A program made the translations under genes and the position numbers. This document shows, piece after piece, positions 58,028-64,000 of a stretch of DNA of 64,000 bases. Position 1 is the stretch's first letter. Each line of letters starts with the position of its first letter. The DNA is from Streptomyces sp. CB01881. GTDB lineage: Bacteria > Actinomycetota > Actinomycetes > Streptomycetales > Streptomycetaceae. The stretch lies in assembly GCF_002953255.1 (NCBI RefSeq), contig NZ_CP026498.1, positions 5,904,813 to 5,968,812 on the forward strand, read 5' to 3'. Below the pieces are notes generated by a model, which was given only the letters and a program-made list of their open reading frames with translations, made no database searches and had not been told where the DNA came from.

Positions 58028-58610
58028 CGCGGACCGGCACGAGCGGGCGACACCGCAGGACCCGCACCGCAGGACCCGCACCGCAGGGCCCGCACGGCAA
58101 GGCACACGGCACCGCAGGCACCGCAGGGCCCGCGCCACCGGCCGGGCCCGCACCACGGCACCACAGCACGCGGCACGGCGCTCGCCGCACCGCTCGCGCC
58201 GCCACCCGGCGGCGAGCAACCAGCAGCACGGAGGGGCGGTCGCCCGCGACGGAAGTCGCCGGGCGGCCGCCCCTCCGCCGTCCCCGGAGCCCGGCCGGAC
58301 CGCTCCACGGAGCCGGGACCGGGCCCGCCCCGGCACGTGCCACCAGCACTTGTGCGGGCGTCGGCGGCGCCCGCACCACCACCGCAGAAGTACCGGATCG
58401 AGCCGCAGAGCCGCCTTACCACTCGTGGGTGCCCGCTGTCTCGCCGAAGCGCTTTTCCGATGATCTGTTCTACTGCGCTCCTGCGATTCCCCGGCGCCGA
58501 CCTGATCCAAGGTGACATGCTGCTCCAAGTCAGGGGGGTTGGTCCCAATTTCCACAGTGTTCCGAGGACTGCCGTTCCAACGATCACCAGAGGTCCGGCC
58601 GGAGGTCGAC
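58028..58610. other. 583-bp intergenic region, repeats then regulator promoter region
   Basis: The first 150 bp hold short GC-rich tandem repeats (separate entry). The region 58160-58400 is GC-rich without coding support on either strand. The last 150 bp are less GC-rich and should contain the promoter of the XRE regulator, but no clear -35/-10 pair stands out. Confidence 0.5.
58051..58150. repeat. 14-bp tandem repeat and derivatives
   Basis: CCGCAGGACCCGCA recurs at 58053, 58067 and 58081 (last copy with one change), then decays into related CACCGCAGG and GGGCCCGC blocks up to about 58150. There is no spacer structure. Confidence 0.65.
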
Positions 58611-59474
58611 GTGTCCGCGAACATCAATCCCACCGTCCGTCGCAGGCGTCTGGGCTCCGAACTGCGCAAGCTGCGCGAGGGCCTGGCCATGACGGCGGAG
58701 GAGGTGGCCGGCCGGCTGATGGTCTCCCAGTCGAAGATCAGCCGGCTGGAGAACGGACGCCGCAGCATCAGCCAGCGCGACGTCCGCGACCTCTGCGACG
58801 TCTACAACGTGACCGACGAGGCGATGCGCGCCAGCCTGATGGAGATGGCCCGGGAGTCGCGGCAGCGCGGCTGGTGGCACGACTTCAACGACATGCCCAC
58901 CCCCTACAGCGTCTACATCGGCCTGGAGGCCGAGGCCTCCTCGATCCGCGCCTACGAGTCCTCGTTCGTCCCCGGTCTGCTCCAGACCGAGCAGTACGCC
59001 CAGGCCGTGGTCGAGGGCACCCAGCCGGACACCGACGCGCTCGCCGTCCAGCGCCGGGTGCAGGTCCGGATGAAGCGCCAGGACCGCGTCAACGGCGAGA
59101 ACCAGCTCGGCAGCCTCTGGACCGTCATAGACGAGGCGGTGCTGCGCCGCGAGGTCGGCAGCAAGGCCGTGATGGCCGATCAGCTGAAGCACATGCTGGA
59201 GCTCAGCCAGCGCCCCAACATCACCATCCAGGTGATCCCCTTCGAGCACGGCGCCCACCCCGGTATGACCGGGACATTCTCCCTGCTGGAGTTCCCCGAG
59301 TCAGCCGATTCCACGGTTGTCTACTTCGAAGGGGTGACGAGCGATCTCTACCTGGAGAAGGACGCGGACGTGCGCCGCTATACCAGTCTCTACGACCACC
59401 TGCGGGCGGCCGCGCTCGGGGTGGCCGAGAGCCGGTCACTGATAGCCAACATTGAAGAGGGATACCACGCATGA
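58611..59474 (+). CDS. XRE-family regulator with DUF5753 domain
   Basis: A 287-residue regulator. The helix-turn-helix (about 14-70) reads GSELRKLREGLAMTAEEVAGRL ... SKISRLENGRRSISQRDV, given here by its ends. The DUF5753 ligand-type domain (about 100-275) contains YESSFVPGLLQTEQYA and PFEHGAHPGMTGTFSLLEF. In Streptomyces these proteins pair with a DUF397 protein (as WhiJ-like systems do) and act in development or silencing. The start is GTG at 58611, with GGAGG five nt upstream. The stop overlaps the DUF397 start by 4 bp. Confidence 0.93.
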   Translation: MSANINPTVRRRRLGSELRKLREGLAMTAEEVAGRLMVSQSKISRLENGRRSISQRDVRDLCDVYNVTDEAMRASLMEMARESRQRGWWHDFNDMPTPYSVYIGLEAEASSIRAYESSFVPGLLQTEQYAQAVVEGTQPDTDALAVQRRVQVRMKRQDRVNGENQLGSLWTVIDEAVLRREVGSKAVMADQLKHMLELSQRPNITIQVIPFEHGAHPGMTGTFSLLEFPESADSTVVYFEGVTSDLYLEKDADVRRYTSLYDHLRAAALGVAESRSLIANIEEGYHA

Positions 59475-59680
59475 GCACCACCTTCGAGAACGGGACCGCC
59501 TGGCGTAAGAGCAGTCACAGTGGCGGCAACGGCGCCTGTGTGGAGATCGCCACGCCGGCCGCTGACGCTGTGGCGGTCCGGGACTCCAAGGATCCGCAGG
59601 GCCCTCAGCTGCACTTCTCCGCCGAGGCCTGGACGGCGTTCGCGTCCGCTGCCGGAGCAGGGGCGTTCGGCGACCTCTGA
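59471..59680 (+). CDS. DUF397-domain small protein, partner of XRE regulator
   Basis: A 69-residue protein: WRKSSHSGGNGACVEIA, VAVRDSKDPQGPQLHFSAEAWTAFASAA. These are the full DUF397 hallmarks. Its ATG overlaps the regulator's stop (ATGA), so the two are made together. In related pairs the small protein binds or antagonises the regulator, and some behave like toxin-antitoxin modules. Confidence 0.94.
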   Translation: MSTTFENGTAWRKSSHSGGNGACVEIATPAADAVAVRDSKDPQGPQLHFSAEAWTAFASAAGAGAFGDL

Positions 59681-59703
59681 TCCGCGTCCACCGTTCTCGG
59701 CCG

Positions 59704-59759
59704 GTTGCCCGTGGCGGAGCCCGTCGCCTCCCCCGGCGGCGGACACCGCCACGGGCAAC
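59704..59759. terminator. terminator after DUF397 gene
   Basis: A perfect 14-bp stem (59704-59717 with 59746-59759) and a 28-nt loop. Short repeats of the type GGGCACTCGACG and GGCCGAGGC follow up to 59880. Confidence 0.65.
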
Positions 59760-59881
59760 TGCGTGTCCGGGGCACTCGACGTGCCCGGGGCACTCGACGC
59801 GGCCGGGACGTTCCAAGCGGCCGAGGCGTTCCGAGCAACCGGGTGTTCGAGGCAGCCAGTACGGCCGAGGCAGCCGGACGA

Positions 59882-60997
59882 TCAGCGCAGCACGGGGTAG
59901 CGCGCAGACCAGGCGGCGCCCTCTGCGGTGTCCGGGCCGTGCAGCTCGGGCCCGTGCATCAGCTCCAGGACGAAGTCGTCGGCCAGCTCCAGCAGCGCCC
60001 CGCGTCCCTCCAGACCGGCCACCAGGCCGGGCGGCAGCGCGGTGTCCCCGTGCAGCACCCCGAGCAGGTTGCCGCAGATCGCGCCGGTGGAGTCGCTGTC
60101 CCCCGAGTGGTTCACCGCCAGCAGCAGGCCCGAGCGGATGTCGTGGGCGACCAGCGCGCAGTAGAGCCCGATCGCCAGCGCCTCCTCGGCGACCCAGCCC
60201 TCCCCCAGCGCCTCGACCCGTTCCGCGGACGGCTCCCCGGCCCGGACCGCGTCCAGCGCCGCCCGCAGCGCCGCCGTGGTCTCCTCGTGCGCCGGCCGCT
60301 CGGAGAGCAGTGCCAACGCCAGGTGGACGCCCTCCTCCAGGGTCCCGCCGCGGGCCGCGGTCTGGACGATCACCGCCAGCGCGCCGGCCGAGAGGTAGCC
60401 GGTGGGGTGGCCGTGGGTCAGCACCGAGCACTCCACCGCCAGCTGGAACACCAGGCTCGGCTCCCAGGTGGTGAGCAGCCCGAACGGCGCCGCCCGCATC
60501 ACCGTGCCGCACCCCTTGGAGTGCGGGTTCTTGGGTGCCTCCAGGGTGCCGAGGCGCTCGGCTTCCGGCCCGGAGAGGCCGGAGAGGCAGGCCTGGCCGG
60601 GGGCGCGCTGGGCGTACAGCCACTCCTCGCGGCCGAGCCAGCCGAGGTCGGCCCGCCGCTCGTCCGGACCCCAGTCCCGCTGGGTGGCGGACCAGCGCAG
60701 GTAGGCGAGGTGGAGGTCGGTGGGCGGGTGCCAGCTGCCGGTGTCCCGGCGGATGTGGGCGCGGATCAGCCCGTCGACGGTGAAGAGCACCATCTGGGTG
60801 TCGTCGGTGACCGCGCCGAGCCGCCCGTACGCGGGGACGTAGCCGGTGACGCCCTGCGGGCCGTGCACCGCCCGGATCTTCTCCAGCGACTCGAACTCGA
60901 TGCCCGCGCCGAGCGCGTCACCGATCGCGCCGCCGAGCAGACAGCCCCGCACCCGGCTGCGGAAGTCCTGCTGCTGTGCGCGTGACCAGAGTGGCAT
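59882..60997 (-). CDS. ADP-ribosylglycohydrolase family protein (DraG-like)
   Basis: A 371-residue all-helical hydrolase expected to remove ADP-ribose from proteins or small molecules. The paired metal-binding motifs are present: GAIGDALGAGIEF, TDDTQM in the first half and HSGDSDSTGAICGNLLG in the second, where Asp residues hold the two metal ions. KGCGTVMRAAPFGLL is typical of the DraG branch. The start is ATG at 60997, with a GTG directly before it as an alternative. It is convergent with the DUF397 gene. Confidence 0.92.
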   Translation of the reverse strand: MPLWSRAQQQDFRSRVRGCLLGGAIGDALGAGIEFESLEKIRAVHGPQGVTGYVPAYGRLGAVTDDTQMVLFTVDGLIRAHIRRDTGSWHPPTDLHLAYLRWSATQRDWGPDERRADLGWLGREEWLYAQRAPGQACLSGLSGPEAERLGTLEAPKNPHSKGCGTVMRAAPFGLLTTWEPSLVFQLAVECSVLTHGHPTGYLSAGALAVIVQTAARGGTLEEGVHLALALLSERPAHEETTAALRAALDAVRAGEPSAERVEALGEGWVAEEALAIGLYCALVAHDIRSGLLLAVNHSGDSDSTGAICGNLLGVLHGDTALPPGLVAGLEGRGALLELADDFVLELMHGPELHGPDTAEGAAWSARYPVLR

Positions 60998-61183
60998 CAC
61001 GACGGGGCGCCTTTCGTCCGGGGAACGGCGGCGCGACGGAAGCCGGTCGCGCGCCCTCGCACTGTATTCGAATGGCCGAACAAGTCGAGGGGTTCCCCGG
61101 AACACCAGTCTTCAACAGAATGTTGCTGCCGCGCCACACGCCCGCCACGGACCACCACCCCGCGCTCCCTACCGTCCCGGGCC

Positions 61184-61294
61184 ATGACCATCTCCCGCAC
61201 CCGCCTGGCCACCGCACTCGCCCTGACCGGCGCGCCGGCCCTCGGCACCCCGGCGCTCGCCGTCGCCCTGCGCAGCCGGCTGCCGGCCGGCTGA
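61184..61294 (+). CDS. short signal-peptide-like ORF, possibly a truncated gene
   Basis: 36 codons: a basic N terminus (TISRTR), hydrophobic core (LATALALTGAPALG) and Ala-rich end. It resembles the signal peptide of a secreted protein whose body is missing. A TACCGT box lies 8 nt before the ATG and no ribosome site is visible. It could be a remnant, a micropeptide or chance. It lies within the 368-bp gap 60998-61365. Confidence 0.3.
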   Translation: MTISRTRLATALALTGAPALGTPALAVALRSRLPAG

Positions 61295-61324
61295 CGTCCG
61301 GCCCGGCCGCCCGCCGAACCCGGA

Positions 61325-61356
61325 CCGGGGCCGGGGCCAGGGCCGGGGCCGGGGCC
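61325..61356. repeat. GGGGCC-type hexanucleotide repeats
   Basis: Four to five copies of GGGGCC with one A interruption, just past the stop of the membrane-protein gene. The G-runs could form a G-quadruplex on the plus strand. Confidence 0.6.
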
Positions 61357-61365
61357 GACGGGCCG

Positions 61366-61746
61366 TCACTCGCAGGTGTTGCCCATGGTGTGGGGGCCGG
61401 ACAGCACGTTCACGGCGTTGAACACCTCGCCGACGGCGAACAGCCCGGCGGCCACGGCCAGTACGCCCCCGGCGACCAGCAGGAGCGGACTCCGCGAGGA
61501 CCGCGCCGCGACCCACCCGGCCGCGACCGCGGCCGCGGTGCTCAGCAGTGGCGCCATCACCGCCGCGGCGACCGCCGGCCCGGCCAGGCTCCCCACCTTG
61601 GCGCAGTGCTGGAGCGGTCCCCCGATCTCACGGTGGTAGACGTCCCCCGCGTACGCCGCGAAGCCCCAGCCCAACACCCCGGCGACCACCACCGCCGCGA
61701 GTACGCCCCACCGGCCGTTGCCGCCCCTGACCGCTGCCGTCCCCAC
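61366..61746 (-). CDS. small four-helix membrane protein, unknown function
   Basis: A 126-residue hydrophobic protein with three to four TM helices (about 14-32, 52-80, 86-107) and two cysteines in extracytoplasmic positions (HCAK and the C-terminal NTCE), which could form a disulphide. No family was recognised. The start GTG at 61746 has only a weak purine-rich upstream region. It lies downstream of fbiC on the same strand, 105 bp away. Confidence 0.65.
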   Translation of the reverse strand: MGTAAVRGGNGRWGVLAAVVVAGVLGWGFAAYAGDVYHREIGGPLQHCAKVGSLAGPAVAAAVMAPLLSTAAAVAAGWVAARSSRSPLLLVAGGVLAVAAGLFAVGEVFNAVNVLSGPHTMGNTCE

Positions 61747-61851
61747 CGCGTCCCCCGATCCTCGTGGCGGCCCGAGGCCCGGACCGCCACGACGGGGACG
61801 CGGATTCCGGCGGGTCCGGTTCCGGGCCCGCCGGCCGGGCCGGCCCTCGGC

Positions 61852-64000
61852 TCAGTCGAGCACCGGCAGCAGCTCCGGCAGGTGTCCGTCCGAGGCCAGG
61901 GCCGCGGCCTGCCGCTCGGCGGGGACCTCGCTGTAGGTGGTGGTGCGCTGCCGGTGCGGCCGGCCCGCCGCCTCGGCGATCGCCTGGAGGTCCCGGACGG
62001 ACTTGTAACTCCCGTACGCCGAACCGGCCATCCGCGAGATGGTCTCCTCCATCAGCGTGCCGCCCAGGTCGTTGGCGCCCGAGCGGAGCATCTCGGCCGC
62101 GCCCTCGGCCCCCAGCTTCACCCAGCTGGTCTGGATGTTGGGGATGTGCGGGTGCAGCAGCAGCCGGGCCATCGCCACCACCGCGCGGTTGTCCCGGGCG
62201 GTCGGCCCGGGCCGGGAGATGCCGGCCAGGTAGACCGGCGCGTTGGTGTGGATGAACGGCAGCGTCACGAACTCGGTGAAGCCGCCGGTCCGTTGCTGGA
62301 TCCCGGCGAGCAGCCGCAGGTGCCCGAGCCAGTGCGCCGGGGTGTCCACGTGCCCGTACATCATGGTGGACGAGGAGCGGATGCCCAGCTCGTGCGCGGT
62401 GGTGACCACCTCGACCCAGGTGGCGGCCGGCAGCTTGCCCTTGGTCAGCACCCAGCGGACGTCGTCGTCCAGGATCTCGGCGGCGGTGCCCGGGATGGTG
62501 TCCAGGCCGGACGCCTTGGCCTCCTGGAGCCAGTCGCGGATGGAGAGCCCGGTCCGGGTCGCCCCGTTGACGACCTCCATCGGCGAGAAGGCGTGCACGT
62601 GGATGCCGGGCACCCGTTCCTTCACCGCCCGCGCGATGTCGAAGTAGGCGGTGCCGGGGAGGTCCGGGTGGATGCCGCCCTGCATGCAGACCTCGGTGGC
62701 GCCGACCTCCCAGGCCTGCGCGGCCCGGTCGGCCACCTGCTCCAGCGAGAGGGTGTACGCGTCCGCGTCGGTGCGGCGCTGGGCGAACGCGCAGAACCGG
62801 CAGCCGGTGTAGCAGACGTTGGTGAAGTTGATGTTCCGGGTGACGCAGTAGGTGACGTCGTCGCCGACCGCCGAGCGGCGCACGTCGTCGGCGATCCGGC
62901 AGAGCGCGTCCAGCGCCGGGCCGTCCGCGTGGAACAGGGCCAGCGCCTGGTCGTCGGTCAGCTGCACCGGGTCGTCGGCGGCCACCGCCAGGGCCTCCCG
63001 CAGGTCGCCGGCCAGCCGCTCGGGCGCGCCCTTGGCGAGCACCTGCTCGCGCAGCACCTCCCAGTCGCCGTAGACGTCCTCGAAGTCGGCCCGGCGGTCG
63101 CCGGTGCGGCCCTCGGAGTCGATGGCGGTGTGCAGGTCGGTCCGCCCGTACGAGGCCGGGAGGTCCTCCGGTTCCTGCCAGGGGAGCCCCCGGACGACCG
63201 CGTCCGGGCGGGCCAGGCCGGTCTCCGGGTCGGACAGCGCGCGGACGTGCGGCAGCACCCGCGGGTCCAGCCAGGGCTCGCCGTTGCGGACGTACTCGGG
63301 GTAGACGGCGAGGCGCTCGCGCAGCTCGAATCCGGCCGCCGCCGACTGCTCCGCCAGCCGGTCGATCTGCGGCCAGGGGCGCTCGGGGTTCACGTGGTCG
63401 GGCGTCAGCGGCGAGACCCCGCCCCAGTCGTCGATCCCGGCGCCGATCAGCCGCCGGTACTCGCCGTCCACCAGGTTCGGCGGCGCCTGGAGACAGGCCG
63501 ACGGGCCCATGATGTGCCGGGCCACGGCGACGGTGGCGACCAGCTCGTCCAGCTCCGCGTCCGGCATGCCGCGCATCGCCGTGTCCGGCTTGGCGCGGAA
63601 GTTCTGCAGGATCAGTTCCTGGATGCCGTGGTAGGCCCGGGAGATCCGGCGCAGCGCGAACAGCGACTCCGCGCGCTCCTCGTAGGTCTCGCCGATGCCG
63701 ATCAGGAGCCCGCTGGTGAAGGGGACGGAGCTGCGCCCGGCATCCTCCAGCACCCGCAGCCTGACGGCCGGCTCCTTGTCGGGCGAGCCGTGGTGCGGGC
63801 CGCCGGGCTCGCTCCACAGGCGGGTGGCGGTGGTCTCCAGCATCATGCCCATGGACGCCGAGACCGGCTTGAGCCGCTGGAAGTCCGTCCAGCTCAGCAC
63901 CCCGGGGTTGAGGTGCGGCAGCAGGCCGGTCTCCTCCAGGATGCGGATCGACATCGCCCGGACGTACGCGATGGTGTCGTCGTAGCCGTGCGCGTCCAGC
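61852..64000 (-). CDS. fbiC: bifunctional FO synthase, 5' end cut by window
   Basis: Radical SAM enzyme of coenzyme F420 biosynthesis that makes the deazaflavin FO from tyrosine and 5-amino-6-ribitylaminouracil. 715 codons are visible. They are the end of the CofG half (LLIGIGETYEERAESLFALR, QNFRAKPDTAM, GGVSPLTPDHVNPERPWP) and the complete CofH half, with the iron-sulphur motif CYTGCRFCAF (Cys-x3-Cys-x2-Cys). The CofG cluster lies beyond the right edge, and the reading frame is open to 64000. The fused form is typical of actinobacteria. Confidence 0.96.
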   Translation of the reverse strand, partial: LDAHGYDDTIAYVRAMSIRILEETGLLPHLNPGVLSWTDFQRLKPVSASMGMMLETTATRLWSEPGGPHHGSPDKEPAVRLRVLEDAGRSSVPFTSGLLIGIGETYEERAESLFALRRISRAYHGIQELILQNFRAKPDTAMRGMPDAELDELVATVAVARHIMGPSACLQAPPNLVDGEYRRLIGAGIDDWGGVSPLTPDHVNPERPWPQIDRLAEQSAAAGFELRERLAVYPEYVRNGEPWLDPRVLPHVRALSDPETGLARPDAVVRGLPWQEPEDLPASYGRTDLHTAIDSEGRTGDRRADFEDVYGDWEVLREQVLAKGAPERLAGDLREALAVAADDPVQLTDDQALALFHADGPALDALCRIADDVRRSAVGDDVTYCVTRNINFTNVCYTGCRFCAFAQRRTDADAYTLSLEQVADRAAQAWEVGATEVCMQGGIHPDLPGTAYFDIARAVKERVPGIHVHAFSPMEVVNGATRTGLSIRDWLQEAKASGLDTIPGTAAEILDDDVRWVLTKGKLPAATWVEVVTTAHELGIRSSSTMMYGHVDTPAHWLGHLRLLAGIQQRTGGFTEFVTLPFIHTNAPVYLAGISRPGPTARDNRAVVAMARLLLHPHIPNIQTSWVKLGAEGAAEMLRSGANDLGGTLMEETISRMAGSAYGSYKSVRDLQAIAEAAGRPHRQRTTTYSEVPAERQAAALASDGHLPELLPVLD

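Overview
The window is very GC-rich (roughly 73% by eye, almost all third positions G or C) and comes from the chromosomal core of a filamentous actinomycete, most likely Streptomycetaceae (Streptomyces or Kitasatospora). Pointers are an HrdD-type sigma factor, the divisome protein SepX, F420 biosynthesis (FbiC), protein O-mannosylation, a DUF5753 regulator/DUF397 pair and paired cell-wall enzymes. Both ends cut genes: galE on the left, fbiC on the right.

1-8.6 kb: end of galE, an orphan LuxR-type response regulator whose receiver has lost its phosphorylation residues, tRNA-Thr, a divergent HxlR regulator/flavodoxin-like reductase pair with a clear operator region, an MHS-type MFS transporter, and a three-gene type VII-like cluster (small helical protein, large WXG/Pro-Gly-rich protein, mycosin) without any secretion-channel genes. 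8.8-19.5 kb: the conserved actinobacterial block metG-tatD-rsmA-ispE-ABC-F next to rsmI and the protein mannosyltransferase pmt. A Uma2-family gene occupies the place where relatives usually carry an Rpf gene. 19.7-31 kb: a class B PBP, a GT87-like membrane glycosyltransferase, an APC transporter, a pbpA-ftsW pair, a small glycine-zipper stress-type protein, and a VWA protein with a co-transcribed secreted partner.

31-48 kb: tRNA-Ala, sepX, then an operon read right to left (GGDEF protein, galU, moeA, moaC, mog, rimJ-like), 5-formyl-THF cyclo-ligase, a penicillin acylase-type hydrolase, a K+/H+ antiporter, an MFS transporter behind a long structured leader, fmdB, a broken SAF/CpaB-like remnant, mscL, a small protein, and hrdD. 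This order matches the mycobacterial galU-moeA-rimJ-glpR/fmdB/mscL neighbourhood. Both fmdB and hrdD are preceded by perfect sigma-R type sequences (GGAAT-N18-GTT). 48-64 kb: PAP2 phosphatase, an orphan FtsX-type permease, tRNA-Arg, a GT39-like glycosyltransferase, a YihY/BrkB membrane protein, a D-Ala-D-Ala carboxypeptidase with a huge disordered cytoplasmic tail, a GPP34 protein, an XRE/DUF397 pair, an ADP-ribosylglycohydrolase, small membrane proteins and fbiC.

Recurring themes: (i) envelope biogenesis (three PBPs, FtsW, SepX, Pmt, glycosyltransferases, PAP2, GalU/GalE); (ii) short tandem duplications just downstream of genes, in several cases repeating the gene's own last codons and stop; (iii) several genes whose -10 box lies 6-8 nt from the start codon, suggesting leaderless mRNAs. 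No transposon, prophage, CRISPR array or complete biosynthetic gene cluster was seen. The least explained items are the orphan mycosin cluster, the VWA operon, the structured leader at 42.9 kb and the degenerate signalling proteins.
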